From assembly GCA_964588795.1 (NCBI GenBank), contig CAZPQN010000005.1:37896-101895 (forward strand): 64,000 bases of DNA, given 5' to 3'. Under the pieces are notes generated by a model. That model saw nothing but the letters and a program-made list of their open reading frames with translations, was not told the DNA's origin and ran no database searches. The translations under genes were made by a program, and so were the position numbers. Positions 26,894 through 35,274 of this stretch are shown piece after piece. This DNA is from CAZPQN01 sp964588795. GTDB lineage: Bacteria > Fidelibacterota > UBA2242. Position 1 is the first letter of the stretch. Every line of letters begins with the position of its first letter.

Positions 26894-28312
26894 TTACCGA
26901 AACAATCGAAAACCAGTACGATCCTCGGCTACGCGCAACATGCTCTCGGAAATTTGTTGCTGTCGCCGAATCAGAGCCGCCTCATCCAGCCCCACAACCC
27001 GCCCCTGCTCCACAATGATGCGCCCATTGATAATGACCATATCCACCGGGTTTTGGGGAACACAGAACAGCAACGCGGCTACCGGATCTGCCTGAGCTCC
27101 GGCAAACTCAATCCGATCGAGTGCAATCAACGTCAGATCGGCCTGCATTCCGGGTGCGATCTGCCCGATAGCATTGCGTCCGAGCACCGCGGCCCCACCC
27201 CGCGTGGCACACCAGAGGATTTCTGCGACGCTCAGCCATTGCGACGGTTGGCGCAAACGTGAAAGTAAAAGGGCGTTGCGGGCCTCATTCAGCAGATTGG
27301 ATGAGTCGTTGCTGGCTGAACCATCGACCGCCATACTGACCTGCACTCCGGCTTTGAGCATCTCGCGGATCCGCGCAATGCCGGAACCCAGGCGCATGTT
27401 GGAGGTCGGACAGTGTGCGATACCGCAACCAGCCGCGCCGAGCTGAGCGATTTCCTCGTCATTCAGATAAATGGCATGTGCAAACCAGACTCTGGAACTG
27501 ATCCACCCTAATTTTTGCATCAATGCAAACGGCCGCATGCCGAATTTCTCCAGGCAGAATTGCTCTTCGTCCCTGGTCTCGGCCAGGTGCGTGTGCAGTC
27601 GCAGATCATATTCATCCGCTAACCTGACCGTCAACCGCATCAGCTCCGGCGAAACTGAAAAAGGTGAGCAGGGCGCTAAGGCGATCCTGGTCATCGCTCC
27701 CGGTGAACTGTCATGATATTTTTTAACCAATCGCTCTATATCCTGCGCTATAACCAGGTCGGACTGCACGACCTCATCCGGCGGCAAGCCACCCTCACTG
27801 CGTCCCAAGGACATGGCGCCCCGCGTCGGATGAAAGCGCATCCCCAGTTCCTGCGCCGCCAAAATTTCGGCATCGAGTAATTCCGCAGAAGCGCTGGCCG
27901 GAAACAGATACAGGTGGTCGGAAGTAGTAGTGCAACCTGATTTAAGCAACTCGACCAGCGCTATCCGAGCGCTGACCTCCACAGCTTCCGAGGTCAGCTC
28001 GCGCCAGATTTCATAATTAGTGGTCAACCATTCAAACAATGGCGCCGTTTGCGTCGCCAGCACCGCCCGCGTCAGGGTTTGGTAAAAATGATGGTGGGTA
28101 TTGATCAAACCGGGCAGGACGATCATCCGGCTGGCGTCAATCACCCGGTCAACTACGCCCTGAAATTCCCCTTTACCCACCATTTTTATCTGCTGATCCT
28201 CAATCAGGATGTAACCGCCTGAGAAAATATTCTGCTCGGCGGCGATGGGCGTTGCGCCCGTCATCGGAACACAGCAGAGCGGATTTTTTATCAGGATTCT
28301 TTGCGTCACCAT
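26894..28312 (-). CDS. 8-oxoguanine deaminase / amidohydrolase
   Basis: 472 residues from the ATG at 28312; a GTG directly after it is better spaced from GAGG and is an alternative. The frame extends upstream without support. Metal ligands of the amidohydrolase barrel are visible: NTHHHFYQTL, HTHLAETRDEE, FAHAIYL and VDGSASNDSSN. The segments FHPTRGAMSLG and IALAPCSPFSV are characteristic of 8-oxoguanine deaminase rather than other TrzA/SsnA enzymes. It would convert 8-oxoguanine to urate, cleaning or salvaging oxidised purine. A role on related aminopurines or triazines cannot be excluded. Confidence 0.85.
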   Translation of the reverse strand: MVTQRILIKNPLCCVPMTGATPIAAEQNIFSGGYILIEDQQIKMVGKGEFQGVVDRVIDASRMIVLPGLINTHHHFYQTLTRAVLATQTAPLFEWLTTNYEIWRELTSEAVEVSARIALVELLKSGCTTTSDHLYLFPASASAELLDAEILAAQELGMRFHPTRGAMSLGRSEGGLPPDEVVQSDLVIAQDIERLVKKYHDSSPGAMTRIALAPCSPFSVSPELMRLTVRLADEYDLRLHTHLAETRDEEQFCLEKFGMRPFALMQKLGWISSRVWFAHAIYLNDEEIAQLGAAGCGIAHCPTSNMRLGSGIARIREMLKAGVQVSMAVDGSASNDSSNLLNEARNALLLSRLRQPSQWLSVAEILWCATRGGAAVLGRNAIGQIAPGMQADLTLIALDRIEFAGAQADPVAALLFCVPQNPVDMVIINGRIIVEQGRVVGLDEAALIRRQQQISESMLRVAEDRTGFRLFR

Positions 28313-28586
28313 GTACCTCGTCAGATAATCGGTTGGAATCTTAAGAAAAAAAACGATACCAGCCAATTCAAATTATCCCCAGCCCATATCGGAAAAAATC
28401 CCGATAGCTACTCTGACGGATGGATATTGTCTCATGTTTGGCGATTGTGTAAATTTGGCCGCTTTTTAAGAAGTATTTGCTATGATAAGTTCTATTCCGA
28501 CGGGTTTGTTCGCCGGAGCACGGGCAGGTGGGTCAGTCCGCCGCAACGCAGTGCCGGCGCAATCCTAAACCCTGTCTTTGAAAAAT

Positions 28587-28659
28587 GGCGGTGTAGCTCA
28601 GGGGTCAGAGCAGCGGCTTCATAAGCCGTGTGTCGTAGGTTCAAATCCCACCACCGCTA
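28587..28659 (+). tRNA. tRNA-Met (CAU)
   Basis: 73 nt, CCA not encoded. Acceptor GGCGGTG pairs with CACCGCT (first pair G-U), the D arm is GCTCAGGGGTCAGAGC, the anticodon loop is TTCATAA (CAT) closed by GCGGC/GCCGT, and the T loop is TTCAAAT closed by a stem with one A-C mismatch. The three G-C pairs of initiator tRNA are absent, so elongator Met is most likely; tRNA-Ile with lysidine at C34 is the alternative. Confidence 0.9.
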
Positions 28660-28747
28660 CAAAGGAAGGTCGAGGGCAAGGTTATGGTCGAGCAAAGCGA
28701 AAACCGACTGCGGCAGGTTAGTCCATTGTAACGCAGTGCCGACAGAA

Positions 28748-28876
28748 TCATAAGCCGTATGTCGTAGGTTCCCTGTCCGCCGTAACGGAGTGTAGGCGGG
28801 CCTGTCCGCCGGAAAGCAGTGTAGGCGGGCCTGTCCGCCGGAAAGCAGTGTAGGCGGAAAATCCCACCACCGCTAC
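28748..28876 (+). pseudogene. Truncated tRNA(CAU) copy split by repeats
   Basis: Bases 28748-28771 repeat 28619-28642 of the intact tRNA (anticodon loop to T loop) with one mismatch. The copy then resumes at 28859 with AAATCCCACCACCGCT, identical to the intact 3' end and to the 15 bases downstream of it. Between the halves lie exactly 87 bases. The 5' half (acceptor, D arm) is missing, so this cannot make a tRNA. Confidence 0.85.
28772..28858 (+). repeat. Three tandem 29-bp repeats inserted in the tRNA fragment
   Basis: Units at 28772-28800, 28801-28829 and 28830-28858. Units 2 and 3 are identical except for the last base; unit 1 differs at a few bases in the centre. Each reads CCTGTCCGCC ... 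GTAGGCGG and is a partial inverted repeat. There are no spacers, so it is not a CRISPR array. No target-site duplication is visible at the ends. Confidence 0.9.
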
Positions 28877-29132
28877 AAAGGAAGGTCGAGGTTGAGTGCA
28901 GCGCAATCCGCCGCAGGCGGATCAAGGCCAAAGTTCACCCAGCCTCAGTGATAATTTTAGCCGTGCGGCATTAGCGGGTCTGGTTTTTTACCGGAGTAAA
29001 TAAATTGCCATCCGCTTAAAATATGCTTAGATTCGCACCATTGATTTTTAGAACAGGGGCTATTAAAGGTAACATTGATGCTATGCTTCGCGGCAGTTTG
29101 TTAATTTTCATAACAATGCGGAGGACCACTCG

Positions 29133-30713
29133 ATGACTGAAAAGTACATCCTCTCCCATGATATGGGAACCAGTTCGGACAAAGCCATGCTCGTCACCAT
29201 TTTTGGTGAAATTATCGATTCAACTAAAAAAGAATATCCTCTGCATGTACCTCAGCCGGGTTTCGCCGAACAGGAACCGGCAGACTGGTGGGATGCGGTA
29301 TGTGAAACCTCACGGACGTTGATCTCCAAAACCGGCATCGATCCCGCCGCGATCGTAGGGGTTACCATGTCCTCGCAGATGCAGGGGCTGGTGTGCGTGG
29401 ATCAGGCCGGAGTGCCCCTACGACGAGCAATTACCTGGGTTGATGCCCGGGCGGGTGACATCATGCGTAAATACATGTGGACCTTTCCGCGCGTACAGGG
29501 TTACAATATTTTCCGACTATTGAAATTTCTGCACATCACCGGGGGCGCACCGGGTTTGGCTGGCAAGGATATTATCGGCAAAATCATCTGGTTGAAGGAG
29601 CACGAGCCGGAGGTTATCGCCCGCACTCATAAATATCTCGATCCAAAAGATTATATCATCTTTAAAATGACGGGCAGTTTCATCAAATCCACCGATTTAG
29701 CCGTGGTTTGGTGGCTCCTCGATACACGAAAAAATCGCAACGTCTGGCACCCCAAACTCTGCAAAATGGCCGGTATCGAGATGGATAAGTTACCGGAGGT
29801 CCGTGAAAGCGCGGCCATCGCCGGACAAATAACCGCCGCGGCTGCGCAGGCCCTGGGGGTGAAAGCCGGAACTCCGATGATCAACGGCGCCGGAGACATT
29901 TCCGCCTCCGCCCTTGGTTCCGGGGCTGTCGTTGACGGCAAGATGCATGTCCGAGTCGGCACCAGTGGTGGCGTCGCCGGACATTTCACCAAACGTAAAA
30001 TCAATATCGCCAAATACGCCGGCTGCATCGGCAGTGCGTATCCGCAGAAATATTACCTGGGCATCGGTACTCAGGACACCATGGGCATTTGTTTGGAATG
30101 GGTCAAGAACAAGGTCATTTATCACGCGGAAAAACTGAAAGAAGAATATCGCGTAGATAAGATTTACATGATTCTCGACAAGCTCGTCCAGCGCACCAAT
30201 CCCGGCGCTGACGGTCTGATTTTTACGCCCTGGCTGTATGGCGAACGGTGCCCGCTGAACGACGACACCCTGCGCGGCGGGCTGTACAATATCGGGCTAA
30301 ACCATACACGCGATCACATCATCAGGGCGGTTTTTGAAGGCATTGCCATGAACGCCCGCTGGGCGCTGGAAACCATGGAAGACCTTTATCAAAAGGTGGA
30401 CGAACTGAACTTCGTCGGCGGCGGTGCGATGAGCGAGACCTGGTGTCAGATCATGGCTGACGTCACCAATCGAATCATCCACCAGGTTTCCGATCCCCAG
30501 CAAGCCGCCGGCAAGGGCGTTGCGCTGTTAGCCAGCTATGCTTTAGGGTACATTAAAACCTTCGAAGAAATCGGTACTTACGTGCGCATCAAAAACACGT
30601 TTTACCCCAATCCCGCCAACCGGGCGTTGTACGATCGCCAGTTCCAGGCCTTCAAGGCGCTGTACAAACAAAACCGGCGGTGGTACGCCCGGATGAACAG
30701 CAAAACCAAATAG
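29133..30713 (+). CDS. FGGY-family carbohydrate kinase
   Basis: 526 residues, the usual FGGY length. The N-terminal phosphate motif is SHDMGTSSDKAMLV, MSSQMQGLVCVD and ITWVDARAG mark the sugar site region, and NGAGDISASALGSG with VRVGTSGGVAG mark the ATPase core, followed by FVGGGAMSETWCQIMADV near residue 430. A GGAGG ribosome site lies 10 bases before the ATG. Overall it resembles xylulokinases, but the substrate (xylulose, ribulose, another polyol) cannot be chosen. It is followed after 3 bases by an alpha/beta hydrolase, so the two are co-transcribed. Confidence 0.88.
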   Translation: MTEKYILSHDMGTSSDKAMLVTIFGEIIDSTKKEYPLHVPQPGFAEQEPADWWDAVCETSRTLISKTGIDPAAIVGVTMSSQMQGLVCVDQAGVPLRRAITWVDARAGDIMRKYMWTFPRVQGYNIFRLLKFLHITGGAPGLAGKDIIGKIIWLKEHEPEVIARTHKYLDPKDYIIFKMTGSFIKSTDLAVVWWLLDTRKNRNVWHPKLCKMAGIEMDKLPEVRESAAIAGQITAAAAQALGVKAGTPMINGAGDISASALGSGAVVDGKMHVRVGTSGGVAGHFTKRKINIAKYAGCIGSAYPQKYYLGIGTQDTMGICLEWVKNKVIYHAEKLKEEYRVDKIYMILDKLVQRTNPGADGLIFTPWLYGERCPLNDDTLRGGLYNIGLNHTRDHIIRAVFEGIAMNARWALETMEDLYQKVDELNFVGGGAMSETWCQIMADVTNRIIHQVSDPQQAAGKGVALLASYALGYIKTFEEIGTYVRIKNTFYPNPANRALYDRQFQAFKALYKQNRRWYARMNSKTK

Positions 30714-30716
30714 ACC

Positions 30717-31574
30717 ATGCCGGAAATTCAGGAAGATCTGACCGCCTTTTGCGCACCGGGTTGTAAGTACGAGTTCCGGCATGTTCCGGTGGCTCCCGGA
30801 GTAACTTTGAGGGTTATTACTTTCACGCCGCCGGTCCACACTACCAATCCGGCCATCGTATTTGTTCCCGGCTGGATTTCACTGATGGACGGCTGGCAGA
30901 GTGTACTGCAGACCATGAGCCGCGATTTTATCATTCATTACGTCGAGACGCGCGAAAAAATCTCGTCGCTAATTACCGGAAAAGTCGGCTATGCGGTAGC
31001 GGACTTTGCCGGCGATATCGTCGGCCTGATCAATAAGCTAAACCTTCCGCCACGGGCTTACGTGCTATTCGGAAGTTCCCTGGGCGCCACGACTCTCCTG
31101 GAATGCTTCCCGGCCCTGGCTATTGAACCTTTGGCGCTGGTACTGATCGGCCCCAATGCGGTTTTTAATATCCCGGGTTTCTGGTTGCATGTTGTCCGCG
31201 CATTTCCGCCGCGCCTGTACCTCGCCTTTAAGCCGGTCATTAAATGGTATCTGCGTCATTTTCGTCTGGATGTCGCCCAGGATGCCGCCCAATACCAAAA
31301 ATATTGCCGCAATTTGGATGCGGCTGATCCCTGGAAATTGAAAAAGGCGGCGCTGACTTTTGCCCGCTATCAGGTGTGGGATAAACTGCCGCTGGTTACC
31401 TGTCCGACGTTGCTCGTGGGTGCCACGCATGACGTCCTGCACGACTTCGAAAACATTAACCGCATTCGGGAAAGTCTGCCCCATTGTACTTTTTTAGACC
31501 TGGAGACCAACAGCCGCACGCACAGCCCGGCCGTTGTGGAGGAAATGCGCCGCTACCTCGCCACCCTGGAGTGA
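30717..31574 (+). CDS. Alpha/beta hydrolase
   Basis: 285 residues. The nucleophile elbow is FGSSLGATTLLE (Ser near residue 121), the acid is probably in GATHDVLHDFE and the base His in NSRTHSPAVVEE, giving a full catalytic triad in the usual order. The N-terminal strand VFVPGWISLMDGWQ contains the oxyanion-hole segment. The gene starts 3 bases after the FGGY kinase stop, suggesting a shared pathway such as release of a sugar from an ester, but the substrate is unknown. It converges on the DUF3108 gene with 7 bases between. Confidence 0.82.
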   Translation: MPEIQEDLTAFCAPGCKYEFRHVPVAPGVTLRVITFTPPVHTTNPAIVFVPGWISLMDGWQSVLQTMSRDFIIHYVETREKISSLITGKVGYAVADFAGDIVGLINKLNLPPRAYVLFGSSLGATTLLECFPALAIEPLALVLIGPNAVFNIPGFWLHVVRAFPPRLYLAFKPVIKWYLRHFRLDVAQDAAQYQKYCRNLDAADPWKLKKAALTFARYQVWDKLPLVTCPTLLVGATHDVLHDFENINRIRESLPHCTFLDLETNSRTHSPAVVEEMRRYLATLE

Positions 31575-31581
31575 ATTTCTC

Positions 31582-32316
31582 TTACTGCAACTGACGCTTT
31601 TCGAGTTTGAACACCATCTTCCCGAAATTGGCGTCACTCTCGATCATTACCGGAAGCCGGAGAGTATCAGCGCTGATGTAGAGCGTCAGACGGGTCTGAT
31701 TTTTAAATAACTTCCCTTCCTCAAGATACGGTTCTAAGACAAAACATTTGAATTCCCCGGCCGGCACCGCAATGGGAGCGATTTTGTGGATGACGACGTT
31801 GAATAATTTGAATTTGTTGTTGTCAAAATTATTTAACTTGATGATCCGGCCGATTTTCAATTGCTCGGCGCGCACGCAATAAATTACCGACAGGGCATCG
31901 TGAATCCTGCCGCTGATTTTCAGCGTATCCTGGTTAGTGATGGCGCGGCTATTGACGTAATCGAAAACCACTGCATAATCTTTGCGGTACTTGCCTTCCC
32001 TCAAACTTTTGGTGAAACGGCGTGAATACAGACCCTGTACGTCAATCCAGGATTCGATCTGGTCGCGAATCTTGTATATTTTATCGAAAATCAAACCCGT
32101 TTCGGTCACCGACATTACATGATAGGTCGGGGAGCCGTCCACAACAACGATGTCCTTGATGGTCGTCTCCGAGGAGCCGATCCTGACAAAATTCAACCAA
32201 ACCGAGTAGGTGAGCTTTTCTCCGGTTAAAAAACGGCTCGGCACCTGCGCGGAGAGCACAGTCGTCACCAGCAGACTAACGCCGATCAGTTTGAGAGTGC
32301 GCCGCCGGTCGTTCAC
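31582..32316 (-). CDS. DUF3108 exported protein
   Basis: 244 residues, GTG start at 32316. A signal peptide (LKLIGVSLLVTTVLSAQ) is followed by LTGEKLTYSVWLNFVRIGSSE, the start of the DUF3108 domain, and continues as beta strands to the C-terminus (YLEEGKLFKNQTRLTLYISAD, MIESDANFGKMVFKL). DUF3108 proteins are probably periplasmic and of unknown function. The start codon overlaps the upstream kinase stop (GTGA), so it is translated with the polymer-locus genes. Confidence 0.8.
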   Translation of the reverse strand: MNDRRRTLKLIGVSLLVTTVLSAQVPSRFLTGEKLTYSVWLNFVRIGSSETTIKDIVVVDGSPTYHVMSVTETGLIFDKIYKIRDQIESWIDVQGLYSRRFTKSLREGKYRKDYAVVFDYVNSRAITNQDTLKISGRIHDALSVIYCVRAEQLKIGRIIKLNNFDNNKFKLFNVVIHKIAPIAVPAGEFKCFVLEPYLEEGKLFKNQTRLTLYISADTLRLPVMIESDANFGKMVFKLEKRQLQ

Positions 32317-33101
32317 ACTGTTTTCTTCCCCGATAAAAAACCTTTAACCATTTTACGACGGGAACGCTTCTGGATTGCACGCCGCAAAGCTTTTCGATTG
32401 GCGGCTACTTCTATTTCATCGTACGCCCGCAACAAAAGATCCCAGCCACAGGCGGCGTGCTCGGCATCCAGATGGCACTGACACACATTCATTCTGGCGA
32501 GGTCCTGCATACGTGCGCGACGCGACAAATGGAGTTTGCGTTTAAGACGATTGAGATCAATCAGTACGATGTTATCCGGTTGCGCATTGGCAACTAAAAA
32601 GTTACCAAGCGTCAAATCGTTATGTATCAACCGCGCCTGATGGATTTTACGCACCATTTGCGCCATATGTCGGATAATGGCGGAACGTTCTTGAAAGGAA
32701 GTTTCGGGTTGGCGCAATTTTTTGCGGGCCGCAGCATAGTCGGCGATTTTTTCGGTTATCAGAAAATTGACTACAATAAAGCCCCAGCGGCGGAGAGTGC
32801 AGGCGGCCAGCGGACGGGGCACGCCTACCCCATGGGTGAGTAACCAGTGTGAGGCGTCCCAGGATTTTTTCGCGCGGGAACGCATCAGCGGGCTGAGCAG
32901 GCGGGAAAGCGTATTGCGCCAGCCAAAATGTTTGATGACTACCGCCTGGGTATTTCCATCAATTGTCAGGTCGATTTCGGCGACAATATTCACCTTATCT
33001 TTATGCACATGCCGGGCATGGCGGGAGATCCATTCCCGGTCACCCAACTGCCGTATCTGTTCGGTGGTCAATGCGATGCCATGCACAGCTTGGTAGATCA
33101 T
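32313..33101 (-). CDS. WaaP/InaA-like lipopolysaccharide kinase family protein
   Basis: 262 residues with a small protein-kinase fold. VVIKHFGW holds the nucleotide Lys, RLIHNDLTLGNFLV is the catalytic loop (Asp in HND) and IVLIDLNR is the metal-binding DFG equivalent. LPS-core kinases such as WaaP and KdkA have the same pattern; they phosphorylate heptose or Kdo on the cytoplasmic face. ATGA overlaps join it to the transferase gene upstream and the DUF3108 gene downstream. It would phosphorylate a surface glycan here; the acceptor is unknown. Confidence 0.75.
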   Translation of the reverse strand: MIYQAVHGIALTTEQIRQLGDREWISRHARHVHKDKVNIVAEIDLTIDGNTQAVVIKHFGWRNTLSRLLSPLMRSRAKKSWDASHWLLTHGVGVPRPLAACTLRRWGFIVVNFLITEKIADYAAARKKLRQPETSFQERSAIIRHMAQMVRKIHQARLIHNDLTLGNFLVANAQPDNIVLIDLNRLKRKLHLSRRARMQDLARMNVCQCHLDAEHAACGWDLLLRAYDEIEVAANRKALRRAIQKRSRRKMVKGFLSGKKTV

Positions 33102-34141
33102 CGTTTATCCCAGGTGCGCATTAAGCTGAGGACTTGCCATTTGCGGAATAGATTCAAGGGTTTGCGCCGCAGTTTGTGCCATTGTCCTGTGTGCAGAAAT
33201 TCTTCTGCGGCGGCGATTACCCGTCGGCTGTTATCGCAGTCACGATAGGGATGTATTTGAGCCATCACCAGGCGGCGCTGAGCGGATAGTTGTTGCGGAT
33301 GGGTTCGGCAGGCATCCAACGCTGGTCGCAGGTCGGCACTGCGTAAAACATTTAAACCTTTTTCCAGCCGCACCCGCGCGCCGATGGTAATCACCGGCTT
33401 ATCCAGTAGCAGGAATTCATAGACAATAGATGACGTATCGGAAACCAAAATATCTGCAGCCTGTAACAGGGGCACATTGTCGTAGCCTTCAATAATCCGG
33501 AACGAATCGCGGGACAGGTTTTGGAAAAACCTCTGCTCTTTCACCGGCATGAGATCGTGAAACTTGATGAGCCATATTTCATCCGGTCGGGGCAGGGTTG
33601 GCAAAACCGGACGAATGATATCCGTCGACTTGAATTTGGGGCTGAAGGTTGGGGCATACAGTACGATTTTATGTTCGGCATTTAGTCCAAGGCGCTGACA
33701 AAGCGCCCGGCGCTCATACGGGGCCAGGATACTGTCCACCTTTGGCCAACCGGTTTCCTGGACGGCAAAATGTCCCCAGTGCGCGGCAAGCTGTTGAAAA
33801 CGGCTGGTAATCAGCGGGCCGCTCGTGCAATAGAGGTCGAAAAAACCCGTGATTTTGTAATGCCCGCCCTTTTCCTCGCACAGCCCATGGAAAATCTGCA
33901 CCTTTAAGCCAGGCAGGCGGTACGGGATGACATTGCCGGGTACAAATACAATGTCAGGGCAGAAATGACAGGCTTCTGTGAATGAACTCGTAACAGCGAC
34001 TTCGAAATCCACCAAATGTTTCAGTCGGGGCGGGACAAATAACAACGACTCACCTGCGCCTCGTCTCCGAACTTCGGCGATCAATGGCTTAACTACACTA
34101 AGCGAGTAACCCTGCGTAACAAAATGCACAAAGCGGGTCAT
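33098..34141 (-). CDS. CDP-glycerol glycerophosphotransferase-like GT-B enzyme
   Basis: 347 residues with a two-domain GT-B layout. Conserved features are GLCEEKGGHYK in the N-terminal half, VLYAPTFSPKF at the start of the second domain, IKFHDL, and ILVSDTSSIVYEFLLLDKPVI, the diagnostic C-terminal motif of the TagF/TagB family. Relatives transfer glycerol-phosphate or ribitol-phosphate from CDP to a membrane-bound acceptor. It is one of four such genes in this locus; start and stop overlap its neighbours by 4 bases. Donor and acceptor are unknown. Confidence 0.78.
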   Translation of the reverse strand: MTRFVHFVTQGYSLSVVKPLIAEVRRRGAGESLLFVPPRLKHLVDFEVAVTSSFTEACHFCPDIVFVPGNVIPYRLPGLKVQIFHGLCEEKGGHYKITGFFDLYCTSGPLITSRFQQLAAHWGHFAVQETGWPKVDSILAPYERRALCQRLGLNAEHKIVLYAPTFSPKFKSTDIIRPVLPTLPRPDEIWLIKFHDLMPVKEQRFFQNLSRDSFRIIEGYDNVPLLQAADILVSDTSSIVYEFLLLDKPVITIGARVRLEKGLNVLRSADLRPALDACRTHPQQLSAQRRLVMAQIHPYRDCDNSRRVIAAAEEFLHTGQWHKLRRKPLNLFRKWQVLSLMRTWDKR

Positions 34142-35235
34142 CGATGGTTCAACCTCGCTTTTAAATCAGCCGCTACGCGATGCGCCGCAGATCCATCTAC
34201 TACACCCAACAGCCGTTGGCGCTTTTCCAACTCCAGGGGACGCATGCTTTCACGCCGCGTCAAAGCCTGGTGGATAACGCTCTTCAAATCACCCGGTTGT
34301 GTGCAATGCCATGCAAAGTCCAGCTCCTGTCGAATAACGTTATCCATCCGCTGATTTTCGAAGCGGCGGCGGAACAGCCGGTGCTTCCAGCGCAACTTTA
34401 CGAAATCCGCCAAAATCACCGGTTGGCCAGTCGCCAGATACTCGATTGCAGTCGAAGAAGCCTCGGTCAGCAGTAAATCACTCAACTGGAAAAACGGGAT
34501 GATGTTATAATCATTCACCTCCGCGATGCGTACATGGGCATAATTCTCAGCCAGACTGCGGCACAAGCGCGCCTGGTGACGATACTTCGGCATCAACCAG
34601 GCAAAATGGTGCAATTTGATAATGAGGTTGCAATCCGCAGTTTGCCGGGCGACCTGTTCTCCGAATACTTCAATGGAGCTGGGATAAAACGTCGGCGCGT
34701 ACAAGACCGTCGGTTTGGCTTCCACGAGGCGCAATTTATTTTCGTATTCCTCTTTCAAAGACCGGTCGAACAGCAAGTCCAGCTTCGGAAAACCGGTTAC
34801 AACCGTCGGTGTCGGAATACCACGCCGCTGTAATTCCGTTTGGCGATAATCACTCTCGACATAGCGGACATCGAAGCGCGGATTGTAATCGGTATAGTAG
34901 CAGGCTTTGAAACCAATTCCATGATAAAGTAAAACCGCCAGCGTATCCGGCGTGCATAGTTTTTCAATATGAGAACTTTTACCGAAAACCGTGACTGCGA
35001 AATTCCTTTTGAGAATCGCCTGACGCCGTTCCTTTTCGTTTCTGGCAGAGAGGAACTGCCAATCGGTCGCCCGGATAACCGATTCAATTAACTTGTAATC
35101 CAGGGCGTTGCCCGATCGCGGCGCAGTAAACCACACCTCAAAACCATCTTCGTCAGTCAATGCCCGTGCAACCGGCAGAAATTGCGGCAGATAGTACAAA
35201 TGATGCACATAGAAAAGGACTTTGCGTCGGCTCAT
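34138..35235 (-). CDS. CDP-glycerol glycerophosphotransferase-like enzyme, paralogue A
   Basis: 365 residues. The N-terminus KVLFYVHHLYYLPQFLPVAR and the motifs YHGIGFKACYY, VLYAPTFYPSS, LIIKLHHFAWLMPKY and LLTEASSTAIEYLATGQPVI place it in the TagF/TagB-like family. It is clearly related to the gene at 37297-38427 (same N-terminal pattern, HGIG..K..Y, PTFYPSS, LLTEASST), so the two come from a duplication. It is likely cytoplasmic or membrane-associated and probably transfers a phosphopolyol during surface-polymer assembly. The following gene overlaps by ATGA. Confidence 0.78.
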   Translation of the reverse strand: MSRRKVLFYVHHLYYLPQFLPVARALTDEDGFEVWFTAPRSGNALDYKLIESVIRATDWQFLSARNEKERRQAILKRNFAVTVFGKSSHIEKLCTPDTLAVLLYHGIGFKACYYTDYNPRFDVRYVESDYRQTELQRRGIPTPTVVTGFPKLDLLFDRSLKEEYENKLRLVEAKPTVLYAPTFYPSSIEVFGEQVARQTADCNLIIKLHHFAWLMPKYRHQARLCRSLAENYAHVRIAEVNDYNIIPFFQLSDLLLTEASSTAIEYLATGQPVILADFVKLRWKHRLFRRRFENQRMDNVIRQELDFAWHCTQPGDLKSVIHQALTRRESMRPLELEKRQRLLGVVDGSAAHRVAADLKARLNHR

Positions 35236-35274
35236 TGCGGATCCGCCATGTCAGGCAACCCGTTCGGGTTCAGA

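Larger units (their letters stand above)
28534..28925. repeat. Repeat island of GTCCGCC...GGCGG palindromic units around tRNA(CAU)
   Basis: The 28367-29132 intergenic stretch contains a family of short units with consensus near GTCCGCCG-AACGCAGTG--GGCGG. Copies lie at 28534-28560 and 28720-28744 (diverged), at 28772-28858 (three in tandem), and a simple palindrome ATCCGCC-GCA-GGCGGAT at 28906-28922. Each good copy can fold through CCGCC/GGCGG. A 33-base direct repeat (28643-28675 and 28859-28891) also carries the tRNA 3' end and its flank. Nothing coding is seen here. 28367-28533 and 28926-29132 show no feature beyond probable promoter sequence. Confidence 0.75.

Noticed and set aside
28772..28858. 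CRISPR array
   Set aside because: The 29-bp units are directly abutting with no spacers, and no cas genes are present.
28748..28876. Second functional tRNA(CAU), or one with an intron
   Set aside because: Only the 3' half is present; acceptor 5' strand and D arm are missing, so excision of the 87 bases would not give a tRNA.
28641..28931. Minus-strand ORF over the repeat island
   Set aside because: Its translation is just the repeat units read in one frame, with no ribosome site; it crosses a tRNA fragment.
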